From DATIXD01 sp035518875 (lineage in GTDB: Bacteria > Pseudomonadota > Gammaproteobacteria > Methylococcales > Methylococcaceae): DNA of 10,379 nt. This document shows, in pieces, positions 1 through 7,013 of this stretch. The translations under genes and the position numbers were made by a program. Within the stretch, counting starts at the first letter, position 1; the number at the start of each line of letters is the position of its first letter. Where the stretch lies: positions 1 to 10,379 of the forward strand of contig DATIXD010000084.1 in the NCBI GenBank assembly GCA_035518875.1, written 5' to 3'. The notes under the pieces are model-generated. The model was not told the DNA's origin and ran no database searches. It saw nothing but the letters and a program-made list of their open reading frames with translations.

Positions 1-25
1 TGGCGATAATCAGCGGCGCAACCAT
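1..25 (-). CDS. Possible 5' end of a gene leaving the window
   Basis: On the minus strand an ATG at 25-23 opens a frame that runs off the left edge after only eight residues (M-V-A-P-L-I-I-A). A purine-rich AAGGGA lies about five bases upstream and could act as ribosome binding site. The hydrophobic start would fit a membrane protein or signal sequence, but eight residues are too few to assign a family. The plus strand is also briefly open here, so the call rests on the start codon and the AAGGGA alone. Confidence 0.3.
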
Positions 26-53
26 GATTTTCCCTTGCTTACTGTGATGTGTG

Positions 54-371
54 TCAGCGCGGATTGTAAGGCGGATATAGGACATGAACAACGACGGGAG
101 GGTAGAAATGCTCGTAGCAAGCGGGGCGCCCTTTCAGGAAACCAGTCGGTCCGGCGCCTGGATCTGGCTCAGGCCCGGCCGTCGAGTCAGTCATGACGAA
201 GCGAGCATGCTCGGGAAAGCCTCGGCGTTCAGTAAGCGACTCACCATCCTGCCCGAAAAAGTCATGGCCCCCTTCAAATATCCAGTTGTCAGCCGTGCAG
301 CGTCCTGTATTTGAGGCGGGATCTGTAGCGTCAGGATTTTTTACAAGAGATTCCGCTTGCACGAGAGACAT
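54..371 (-). CDS. Doubtful small hypothetical protein (105 aa)
   Basis: I do not recognise this protein. The frame runs from an ATG at 371-369 (a TTG lies directly before it) to a TGA at 54-56. Its composition is unremarkable, with no signal peptide, membrane segment or known motif. It is fairly rich in Gly, Pro and Asp, and has two cysteines. Codon choice is mostly ordinary for the window (GAC, GGC, TTC, CGC). The upstream AGG is spaced nine bases from the ATG, so ribosome binding would be weak. It would lie 28 bases upstream of the possible minus-strand gene at 1-25, so the two could be co-transcribed. It may equally be a non-coding open frame or decayed sequence: a plus-strand frame over the same bases is also open. 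Confidence 0.25.
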   Translation of the reverse strand: MSLVQAESLVKNPDATDPASNTGRCTADNWIFEGGHDFFGQDGESLTERRGFPEHARFVMTDSTAGPEPDPGAGPTGFLKGRPACYEHFYPPVVVHVLYPPYNPR

Positions 372-529
372 CAATGAACCTGCGGATATTTAACGACAAA
401 ATCAGATGGCGCAGAGTGTGCTTAGAAAAGAAGTCAGTCTTGGGGGGCTCGAAATATTCGGCGCGTTCTGAAACTTCCTCTTACCGTTATTCCGACCAGA
501 GAGAACACAATCATGCTTGGTTCTGACGT

Positions 530-555
530 GGACTTCTTCGGAAGCCGCGCTTTTT
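530..555 (+). terminator. UUCG-loop hairpin followed by five T
   Basis: GG-a-CTTC at 530-536 pairs with GAAGCC at 541-546 around a TTCG tetraloop (537-540), leaving one bulged A. Four bases later comes a run of five T (551-555). This is the layout of a weak intrinsic terminator on the plus strand. The gap before the T run and the short stem weaken the call. No convincing plus-strand gene precedes it, so any transcript it ends would be a small RNA or readthrough from outside the window. The rest of 375-596 shows nothing that I can assign. Confidence 0.3.
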
Positions 556-596
556 CAGGACAGTATCTGGATCAGAAGACTGTATAGCACAGCTGA

Positions 597-626
597 TTGA
601 AGTGATACCCGGTGGAAATTGATAAA
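597..626 (+). promoter_or_regulatory. Putative sigma-70-type promoter of the subtilase gene
   Basis: TTGAAG at 597-602 (four of six matches to TTGACA) and GATAAA at 621-626 (four of six to TATAAT) are separated by 18 bases. Transcription would start near 633, giving a leader of roughly 40 bases before the ATG at 674. The TGATAAAT around the -10 recurs upstream of the PrcB-like gene at a similar distance from its start codon. Both boxes are imperfect, so this is a prediction only. Confidence 0.35.
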
Positions 627-630
627 TCAT

Positions 631-651
631 GGCCACTAGAACACGGTGGCC
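631..651 (+). other. Leader hairpin just upstream of the subtilase ribosome binding site
   Basis: GGCCAC at 631-636 is the perfect inverse of GTGGCC at 646-651, with a nine-base loop. In RNA it would form a six-pair stem ending eight bases before the TAAGGAG Shine-Dalgarno sequence (659-665). It could stabilise the 5' end or influence translation, but nothing proves a regulatory role. Confidence 0.35.
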
Positions 652-673
652 TAGAAAATAAGGAGCGACTTTC

Positions 674-2671
674 ATGCGTAAACTTATTGGCGCCGCACTC
701 ATTGGAATCTGTTTTCTAATTGCCGGTACCCCCGGCTCGACGCAGGCCGCTGGCGTGCGGCACGTGCATCACGCAAAGAAAGCCATTTCGGGGCAATACA
801 TCGTGGTGTTGTCACGAGCCGGTAACGTTGATGCCGGTGCCGAGGCCGGAAGGATCACGAGCCTGTACCGAGCCAAGGTGGGTCGCATCTGGCGCCATGC
901 GGTCAAGGGCTTCGTGGCCCAGATGTCAGCCGCGGAGGCCGAGGCGCTCGCAAATGACCCCGGCGTTGCGCTGGTGGAGGAGGACGGGGTGATCACGATC
1001 AGCGACACGCAGAACCCAGCTACCTGGGGTCTCGATCGCATCGATCAGCGCAATCTTCCGCTCAATAGCACCTATAACTACAACGCCACCGGCGCCGGCG
1101 TAACTGCCTACATCATCGACACCGGCATCCGCATCACGCATTCGGAGTTTGGCGGACCTGGCGGACGCGCCTCGGGCGGTTTTACCGCCATCAGCGATGG
1201 CAACGGTACCAACGACTGTCACGGCCACGGTACCCACGTCGCCGGCACCATCGGTGGCGCCACCTATGGCGTCGCCAAAAAGGTAAGCTTGGTGGCTGTC
1301 CGCGTCCTCAACTGCAGCGGTTCAGGCAGCAACTCGGGCGTGATCTCAGGCGTGAATTGGGTAACCGAAGAAAAACGAAAACCCGAGAACCTAAATCGCC
1401 CATTTGTGGCCAACATGAGCCTCGGCGGCGGTGTCTCCAGCGCCCTCGATACCGCAGTGACGAACTCGATCAGCGCCGGCGTGACCTACGCCGTCGCCGC
1501 CGGCAACTCCAACGCCGATGCCTGCAACTATTCGCCGGCGCGCGCGTCTACCGCCATCACCGTTGGGGCCACCACCAACATCGACGCTCGGGCATCCTAC
1601 TCCAACTACGGCACCTGCCTCGATCTCTTCGCGCCGGGCAGCAGCATCACTTCGGCCTGGATGACCAACGACAGCGCCACCAACACCATCAGCGGCACCT
1701 CGATGGCGACGCCGCATGTCACCGGCGCCGCGGCCCTTTATCTCTCATCCAATCCAAGCGCGGCACCCGCCCAGGTGGTTTCGGCGCTGACCGACAACGC
1801 GACGGCCGGCGTGGTCACGGGGCCAGGCGCCGGCTCGCCCATTAGGCTGCTCGATACTGCCTTCATCGGCGGCGGTTCGGGTTCCAGCGATAACACACCG
1901 CCCACGGTTAGCCTCACCTCACCGGTGAATGGGGCCACGCTGACGGGATTATCGGTGACGTTTTCTGCGAGCGCCTCGGACAACGTCGCGGTGTCCAAGG
2001 TAGACTTCCTCGTGGATGGCGCCGTGGTCGGCACCGACCCCGCGGCCCCCTATTCCATCTCCTGGAACTCGACCACCGTGGCGAACGGAACACACAGCTT
2101 ACAGGCCAGGGCCACCGATTCCTCGAACAACGTCACTACCTCCTCACCAGCGGTCACTGCGACCGTCTCGAATGGCGGCTCGTCCGCCTGCGCCACGTCC
2201 AGCCAGTTACTCCTCAACCCGGGTTTCGAGAGCGGCAATGATGGGAGGTGGACCCAGACCTCAGGGGTCATCGACAACAACGCCGCGGCGGCGGCCCGCA
2301 CTGGCACTTGGAAGGCCTGGCTCAACGGTTATGGCGCAACCCATACCGATAACCTGTACGAGCAGGTCACCATCCCCGCCGACGCATGTACGGCAACCTT
2401 CAGCTTCTATCTGCGGATCACCACCGCAGAGACCACCACCACGACGGCTTACGACAAGCTGACGGTGACGGTGCGCAACACGAGCGGCGCCGTGCTTGGC
2501 ACGCTCGCGACCTACTCCAACCTGAACAAAACTACAGGCTACGTGCAGAGGACCTTTGATCTCTCGGCGTACAAGGGGCAGACCGTCCGATTGCACTTCG
2601 GGGGCGTCGAAGACGGCTCGCTGGCGACCAGCTTCCTGGTCGACGATACAGCGCTGAGCATCACCCAGTAG
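674..2671 (+). CDS. Secreted S8 subtilisin-like serine protease (proteinase K/aqualysin type) with Ig-like and C-terminal modules
   Basis: This 665-residue protein should be an exported endoprotease made as a zymogen. Residues 1-25 are a signal peptide (MRK start, hydrophobic core, likely cleavage after T-Q-A). Residues about 40-108 look like an I9 propeptide, which acts as intramolecular chaperone and inhibitor. The S8 domain spans about 117-396. It has Asp149 (IIDTG), His185 (GHGTHVAG), oxyanion Asn278 (AAGN) and Ser343 (GTSMATPH), so the triad is complete. Cys182, 214, 284 and 315 have the spacing (32 and 31) of the two aqualysin I disulfides. A short Lys/Glu-rich insertion lies near 231-243. 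After a Gly/Ser linker come a bacterial Ig-like domain (about 408-498) and a beta-rich C-terminal module (about 506-665) opening with LNPGFESG. Start: TAAGGAG lies eight bases upstream of the ATG. The PrcB-like lipoprotein gene follows after 184 bases. The family call is secure; substrate and surface attachment are not visible. Confidence 0.95.
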   Translation: MRKLIGAALIGICFLIAGTPGSTQAAGVRHVHHAKKAISGQYIVVLSRAGNVDAGAEAGRITSLYRAKVGRIWRHAVKGFVAQMSAAEAEALANDPGVALVEEDGVITISDTQNPATWGLDRIDQRNLPLNSTYNYNATGAGVTAYIIDTGIRITHSEFGGPGGRASGGFTAISDGNGTNDCHGHGTHVAGTIGGATYGVAKKVSLVAVRVLNCSGSGSNSGVISGVNWVTEEKRKPENLNRPFVANMSLGGGVSSALDTAVTNSISAGVTYAVAAGNSNADACNYSPARASTAITVGATTNIDARASYSNYGTCLDLFAPGSSITSAWMTNDSATNTISGTSMATPHVTGAAALYLSSNPSAAPAQVVSALTDNATAGVVTGPGAGSPIRLLDTAFIGGGSGSSDNTPPTVSLTSPVNGATLTGLSVTFSASASDNVAVSKVDFLVDGAVVGTDPAAPYSISWNSTTVANGTHSLQARATDSSNNVTTSSPAVTATVSNGGSSACATSSQLLLNPGFESGNDGRWTQTSGVIDNNAAAAARTGTWKAWLNGYGATHTDNLYEQVTIPADACTATFSFYLRITTAETTTTTAYDKLTVTVRNTSGAVLGTLATYSNLNKTTGYVQRTFDLSAYKGQTVRLHFGGVEDGSLATSFLVDDTALSITQ

Positions 2672-2698
2672 CGCGGAAGGCATGTGGGAAAAGGGCGG

Positions 2699-2752
2699 GG
2701 CGGCTCGCCGCCGCGCTCCTCGTTTACGCCTTTAGCTTGCGTAAGCGCAAGC
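2699..2752 (+). terminator. Two small hairpins after the subtilase stop codon
   Basis: GGCGG/CCGCC (2699-2703 with 2708-2712, loop CTCG) and GCTTGCG/CGCAAGC (2735-2741 with 2746-2752, loop TAAG) can each form a perfect short stem. Neither is followed by a T run, so these are poor intrinsic terminators. They may protect the 3' end of the mRNA or only slow polymerase. Readthrough into the next gene remains possible. Confidence 0.25.
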
Positions 2753-2775
2753 GTCTGCATAGCGCGGCTGTTTGC

Positions 2776-2804
2776 TTGCGCGCCGAAGATGGGCCGATGA
2801 TAAA
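2776..2804 (+). promoter_or_regulatory. Weak putative promoter of the PrcB-like gene
   Basis: TTGCGC at 2776-2781 and GATAAA at 2799-2804 are 17 bases apart. The -35 box is poor (three of six), the -10 moderate (four of six). TGATAAAT at 2798-2805 is identical to the element at 620-627 before the subtilase gene. An own promoter would explain the 184-base gap, but readthrough from the subtilase gene is equally possible. Confidence 0.25.
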
Positions 2805-2855
2805 TATCCAGCAGCCGCCCGTCATCGGCGGGCGTGAGGAGATAGAGGTGCTGAC

Positions 2856-3350
2856 ATGAAATTGCCTGGATTAAAGAGGTTGTTACCGGCTGTTGCTCTC
2901 TCCGTAACGTTGGCCGGCTGTCAAAGCAACCAAGACGAAGGGGCGCAAGCGATCGAGTTCACAGTATTGGCGCAAGGGAGCTACAGCGGTGTAGACACAG
3001 AGCGTTTTGAAGTCATTCGAGACGAGTCGACTTTCAGGTCACTGTGGATGGCCCATACCGCTGGAATTTCTCCGGCCCCACCTTTACCACAGTTGGATTT
3101 TGCAAACGAAATGGTGATAGCCGCTTTCGCAGGCACGAAAAATACCGGCGGCTATAGCTTGAACATTTCGAGTCTGGTGGCCGAGAGCAAAAAGCTTAAG
3201 GTAATCCTGTCGCTGATTCAGCCGGCACCTGGCTGCATGGTTTCGCAGGTCCTCACGCAGCCCTATGTCATCGTGAAAACGGCGAAATCACCCAAGCCGG
3301 TAAACTTCGATCTTTCCGCCACGACTTCGTCATGTGCGTCCGAGGGGTAA
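2856..3350 (+). CDS. PrcB-family lipoprotein, possible subtilase accessory protein
   Basis: This 164-residue protein starts with a lipoprotein signal: basic MKLPGLKR, a hydrophobic stretch, then lipobox L-A-G-C with Cys22 as the acylated residue. The residue after Cys22 is Gln, not Asp, which favours sorting to the outer membrane. Residues about 80-141 resemble the PrcB C-terminal domain: a hydrophobic strand ending AAFAGT, the GTKNTGGYSLNI block (93-104), then a strand, P-A-P-G and V-x-x-x-L-T-Q-P-Y-V-I-V-K (129-141). PrcB of Treponema denticola is a lipoprotein encoded with the dentilisin subtilase PrtP and supports its complex. By inference this protein may hold or stabilise the subtilase encoded upstream. 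Start: AGAGG at 2844-2848 lies seven bases before the ATG; a small CCGCC/GGCGG hairpin (2815-2819 with 2827-2831) precedes it. Cys127 and Cys160 might form a disulfide. The lipoprotein call is firm, the family call fairly firm, the partnership untested. Confidence 0.82.
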   Translation: MKLPGLKRLLPAVALSVTLAGCQSNQDEGAQAIEFTVLAQGSYSGVDTERFEVIRDESTFRSLWMAHTAGISPAPPLPQLDFANEMVIAAFAGTKNTGGYSLNISSLVAESKKLKVILSLIQPAPGCMVSQVLTQPYVIVKTAKSPKPVNFDLSATTSSCASEG

Positions 3351-3359
3351 AGCGCAGGG

Positions 3360-3391
3360 TAACCCATCGCTCAGCGTCGTTGGATGGGTTA
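3360..3391. terminator. Inverted repeat between convergent genes, possible bidirectional terminator
   Basis: TAACCCATC at 3360-3368 is the perfect inverse of GATGGGTTA at 3383-3391, with a 14-base loop. The repeat fills most of the 44 bases between the stop codon of the PrcB-like gene (3350) and the recB stop codon (3395-3397). Because it is symmetric it could fold in transcripts from either side. Neither arm is followed by a T run, so classical intrinsic termination is uncertain. It may instead protect 3' ends or work with Rho. Confidence 0.45.
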
Positions 3392-3394
3392 TAG

Positions 3395-6300
3395 CTAGCG
3401 GCCGTTCTCACGCGACGATAACCGGCCAAGGAACACGATCAATTCGTGACTGGGGCGGTCGCGGAAAATGCCGGTGTCCGCTTTGGCTCGCGGATCGATG
3501 CCACGCAGGAACAGGTAGAACACGCCGCCGAAATGGCGTTCGTAGTCGTAGTCGGGCAGGCGCAGCTTGAGATAGCGGTGCAAGGCCAGGCAGTAGATCA
3601 GATATTGCAGGTAATAATGCTCGCGCGCCATGGCGTGGACCAGGCGGGGTGGGGCGTAGTCTTCCGGGCGGTTGCCCAGCCAGTTGGATTTGTAGTCGGC
3701 GAGGTAGAAGCGGCCGTCCGCCTCGAAGGTGAGGTCTATGAAGCCTTTCATGTAGCCCCTGAGGGTTTCGGAGCCGAGAGCGCGGCTGGCTTCCCGGAAT
3801 TCTTTCGCCAGCCCCCAGACGGGATCGGCGAGAATCCGTTTGAGCCCCGAAAGTTCCAGCGATTGCAGGGGGTAGGTGAATTCCAGTTCGGCCAGGCGCT
3901 GGCCCTTGCCGATGTCGGCGAGCCTCAGCCTATCGGCGTCCAGCGGTGCGTTGAGCGTGGCCTCCACCATGCCGGCCACTGTCGGCGTCCAAGTCTCGGC
4001 GATGGCGTGTGCCTTGAGCTTGCGTTTGATCAGTCGATTCAAAGCTTCCCCGTCACGACTTTCGAAATCCCATTCCTCGAAGATCGTGTGCAGGCAACGG
4101 CCGGCCGTCGCCCCGCGCGGAAAGGCGAAGATCGACTCGTCCGACGCCGCTTCGGCGAACGTTTCGCCGGGCGTATCGTAATCCGGCGCTTCGCTGTGCC
4201 GCCCCCCGGCCAGGGCGGAAAAGCTGCTCATCCGCCAGCTCGGGCGCAGGCTTATGCGGCGAAAGCTCAGGGCTTGCAGCGTCTTCGGCGCGGCGCGGGG
4301 CGGCGAGTAGCGCTGCGTGTCGATCGCGAGCGGTTCGACGGCGAAGCTCGCGGGGTCGCAGGCGGCGAGGTCTTTCAAGGCTTTCACGATGTCGGCGTGG
4401 CCGACTGCCTTGAAGATCGTCTGCATCGCGCCCACAGGATCGTCCGGGGTCTCGTCCGGGCCGTGCAGCAGCCAGGCCAGCGCCGAAGTTTCCATCTCCT
4501 TGATGTGTCCCCAAATCACATAACAGCGATGCGCCGCGCGGGTGAGGGCGACATACGAAAGGCGCAATCTTTCGGCCAGTTTTTCCCGATCCGCCAGCGC
4601 CCGGTGCGCCTCGAAGTCCGGCCCGCCCAGATCGAGCATGGGGCGGTGGTCTCCCGCAGGGTCGTGGAAACAGGCGTCCGTCTCGTCTTTCTGCCGGAGC
4701 CTGCCGTCCCAGAGGAAGGGGCAGAATACGATGGGATATTCCAACCCCTTGCTGGTGTGGATGGTGACGATCTTGACCCGCTCGGCGTCGCTTTCCAGCC
4801 GCAACAGGGTTTCCTCGTCGCCGCTACCGGGATCGCGCAGCGCGCGGGACAGCCAGCCCAGCAGGGAATCCAGCCCCGGCTGGTCGCGGCTGGCGACCTG
4901 CAGGAGTTCGGCGAGATGCAGGAGATTGGTCAGCCGGCGCTCACCGTCATGGTAGCGCAGCAGCCGCTGGGCGATGCCGGCTTCCTCGAACCAGCGCCGG
5001 AACATGGGCATGAAGCCGCGTTCCTGCCAGAGCTCGCGGTAGCGGACGTAGTCCTCGAGCAACTTTTCCCAAGCCGTTTCGTCTTGTTTCAGCGCGAACA
5101 GGCTCGCCCCGTGCAGGCCGACGAACTCCGTGGCCAGGGCCGATTTGATGCGGGTTTCGCGTTGCGGTTCGGCGACCGCGAGCAGTATCCGCTCCAATTC
5201 CGCCGCCTCGGCCGAGGCGAAGACATTGTCCTGCCCTTGTCGAACGCCGAGCACGCCGCGCGCCGCCAGAGTCTCCTGGATCAGTCGTCCCTGGCGGTGG
5301 GAAGGCACCAGAACGGCAATGTCTCCGCCGGTCAGGGGCCGGTCCTCGCCCGCGCCGATCAGGCGGGCCTCTCCTCGGGCTGCGAGATTCAGCAGCCGGG
5401 CGATTTCGGTGGCGGTGGCTTCTGCGGCGAGTGCGTTGGCTTCGCCCTTGCTCATCGGCGCCGCCTCGCCCTTGGCGTTTTGTCCCGGCGGCATGACAAA
5501 AAAGCGGAACGGCTCGGTGCCGTCGCCTGCCACGATCAGCTCCGGCCTGCTCTTGTCCGCCGCCTTGACCGGGGGATAGTCGATGGTCTTGAACAGAAAC
5601 GGATTCGGCAAACGGGCGAAAAGGGCGTTGACCGCCTCGATCAGCTTGGGCGTGGAGCGCTGGTTGGTGGCCAGGGTGTAGCGGGCCCGCGCCTCGCCGC
5701 GCGCTTCCAGATAGCTGAACACGTCGGCGCCGCGAAAGCCGTAGATGGCCTGTTTCGGGTCGCCGACGAAAACCGCCGGCAAGCCGCTGGTGGCGTAAAC
5801 CGTTTGAAAAATGGCGTACTGCACCGGGTCGGTGTCCTGGAATTCGTCGATCAGGGCGGCGCGGTAGCGTTGCCGGATCGTGTCGGCGAGCTGCGCGCCT
5901 TGCCCGCTTTCCAGCGCTTCGGCCAGGCGGTTCAGCAGATCGGCGTAGGACAGCAGGCCCCGTTCAAGCTTGCGCTTCGGCAGTTCGGCGTTGCAGTCTT
6001 TTAGCAGGCGATGTTTGATGTCGAGCAGCCGGAGCCGGAAGTGTTCCCGGAGTTTTTCGATGGCCGCGTGCAGAATCCGGCAGGCGTCGAAAAAGGGATG
6101 TGTCGGCGTGAGTCCGTTTTTTTTCGTGCCTTTGGTCAACGCGTCGGGCGTCAGCTTGGCCAGCACGGAGGGCCCATCCAGTTCCGGGTCGGGGAGGGCG
6201 AAATAAGCACTGAGTTCCGCGAACCACTGCGCCAGTTTGTCGCTCTTGTAACTGGTCTGACTCAGCCCGCCGGCCAACAGCAGTTCGCCGATCTTATCTC

Positions 6301-7003
6301 CCTCATCCAACCAATGTGCGCGCGCAGCCTGGTAAGTGGCGCTGAGTTCGTTCACGAGCGGCTCGCTATCCGGTAGCGCCGGTAGGAGTGCGAGGGCGAG
6401 GAAGGGCTTGCCGAGATGGGCGCGGACGGCTTCCCGCCAGACGTCGGGCGTCTGCCCTGTTTCGGCCAGGAATTTCGCCCACAGTCCGCAGGCGCCTGCG
6501 GTTTCGCGCCGCCAGAAGTCATCGACGATTTCGCGGACGATTGCGGTCTCGTCGGGCGTCAGTTCGCTTTCGAAGTCCGTCCCGGATTCGAAGGCGCTCT
6601 CGGTGAGTACGCGCTGGCAGAAGCCGTGGATGGTAAAGATCGCCGCCTCGTCGAAGTTGGAGATGGCGAGATTCAGTCGGCGTGTGGCCAGTTCGCGTTC
6701 GCCGGTGCTGGGGGAGCGTTCGAGCATTTCCCGGCAGAACCCATCCCGGCTCTCGCCGGTTTCGAATACCGCCAGCAGTTCGCTCAGGCGACGGCGGATG
6801 CGCTCCCGCAACTCCGCCGTCGCCGCCTTGGTGTAGGTAACGACGAGGATATTCTCGACCGGTAGGCCTTCGTCCACGATCAGGCGGAGGTAAAGTCCGG
6901 TGATCGTCCAGGTTTTGCCGGTCCCGGCGCTGGCCTCGATCAGATTCAGGCCATTCAGTGGGGCATCGAAGATATGGAGTTCGGGAAATTTCGCAGCGTT
7001 CAC
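3395..7003 (-). CDS. recB: RecB, exodeoxyribonuclease V beta subunit (helicase-nuclease)
   Basis: RecB is the 3'-5' helicase and the nuclease of RecBCD, which resects double-strand breaks and loads RecA. The 1202-residue product is close to E. coli RecB (1180). UvrD-type motifs appear in order: Walker A ASAGTGKT (24-31), TYTKAATAELRERI (56-69), DEFQD (386-390), VGDPKQAIYGFRGAD (413-427), TNQRS (446-450), TIHTSKGLEYP (747-757) and LSYVALTRA (815-823). The C-terminal nuclease domain keeps its metal-binding set: His972, an E-L-E pair at 1039-1041, Asp1090 (GFID), Asp1103 and Lys1105 (ADYKSNWLG), and LQYLIY at 1132-1137. The 13-residue Asp-Asp gap matches E. coli D1067/D1080. Start: GTG at 7003-7001 overlaps the recC TGA, with GGAG five bases upstream. 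The frame stays open to 7426, but that part overlaps recC and lies before the conserved N-terminus. No recD follows; the next gene is convergent. Confidence 0.97.
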   Translation of the reverse strand: MNAAKFPELHIFDAPLNGLNLIEASAGTGKTWTITGLYLRLIVDEGLPVENILVVTYTKAATAELRERIRRRLSELLAVFETGESRDGFCREMLERSPSTGERELATRRLNLAISNFDEAAIFTIHGFCQRVLTESAFESGTDFESELTPDETAIVREIVDDFWRRETAGACGLWAKFLAETGQTPDVWREAVRAHLGKPFLALALLPALPDSEPLVNELSATYQAARAHWLDEGDKIGELLLAGGLSQTSYKSDKLAQWFAELSAYFALPDPELDGPSVLAKLTPDALTKGTKKNGLTPTHPFFDACRILHAAIEKLREHFRLRLLDIKHRLLKDCNAELPKRKLERGLLSYADLLNRLAEALESGQGAQLADTIRQRYRAALIDEFQDTDPVQYAIFQTVYATSGLPAVFVGDPKQAIYGFRGADVFSYLEARGEARARYTLATNQRSTPKLIEAVNALFARLPNPFLFKTIDYPPVKAADKSRPELIVAGDGTEPFRFFVMPPGQNAKGEAAPMSKGEANALAAEATATEIARLLNLAARGEARLIGAGEDRPLTGGDIAVLVPSHRQGRLIQETLAARGVLGVRQGQDNVFASAEAAELERILLAVAEPQRETRIKSALATEFVGLHGASLFALKQDETAWEKLLEDYVRYRELWQERGFMPMFRRWFEEAGIAQRLLRYHDGERRLTNLLHLAELLQVASRDQPGLDSLLGWLSRALRDPGSGDEETLLRLESDAERVKIVTIHTSKGLEYPIVFCPFLWDGRLRQKDETDACFHDPAGDHRPMLDLGGPDFEAHRALADREKLAERLRLSYVALTRAAHRCYVIWGHIKEMETSALAWLLHGPDETPDDPVGAMQTIFKAVGHADIVKALKDLAACDPASFAVEPLAIDTQRYSPPRAAPKTLQALSFRRISLRPSWRMSSFSALAGGRHSEAPDYDTPGETFAEAASDESIFAFPRGATAGRCLHTIFEEWDFESRDGEALNRLIKRKLKAHAIAETWTPTVAGMVEATLNAPLDADRLRLADIGKGQRLAELEFTYPLQSLELSGLKRILADPVWGLAKEFREASRALGSETLRGYMKGFIDLTFEADGRFYLADYKSNWLGNRPEDYAPPRLVHAMAREHYYLQYLIYCLALHRYLKLRLPDYDYERHFGGVFYLFLRGIDPRAKADTGIFRDRPSHELIVFLGRLSSRENGR

Positions 7004-7013
7004 AGTCCCTCCC
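7000..7013 (-). promoter_or_regulatory. recC stop/recB start overlap with ribosome binding site
   Basis: On the minus strand GGGAGGG (7013-7007) lies inside the last recC codons, followed by CTGTGA: the recC TGA (7002-7000) shares two bases with the recB GTG (7003-7001). The overlap implies translational coupling and near-equal output of the two subunits. It also settles the recB start, since MNAAKFPELHIFDAP aligns with the expected N-terminus of RecB. Confidence 0.8.

Noticed and set aside
511..702. 63-codon minus-strand frame overlapping the subtilase start
   Set aside because: It covers the subtilase leader and start codon, has no motif and no reason to be coding.
970..977. E. coli Chi octamer GCTGGTGG here and again at 5786-5793
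   Set aside because: Two copies in about 10 kb of GC-rich sequence are not clearly above chance, and the Chi sequence used by this organism is unknown.
1357..1845. Arg-rich 162-codon frame inside the subtilase gene, and similar ones at 2016-2462 and 2261-2683
   Set aside because: All overlap the well-supported protease frame, have biased R/H/Q or P/S composition and show no family features.
3446..6004. An 852-codon open frame on the plus strand
   Set aside because: It is exactly antisense to recB. The composition (many Q, R, V, F, G; no domain) is what a GC-rich coding strand gives in this mirror frame, while recB shows a full set of motifs.
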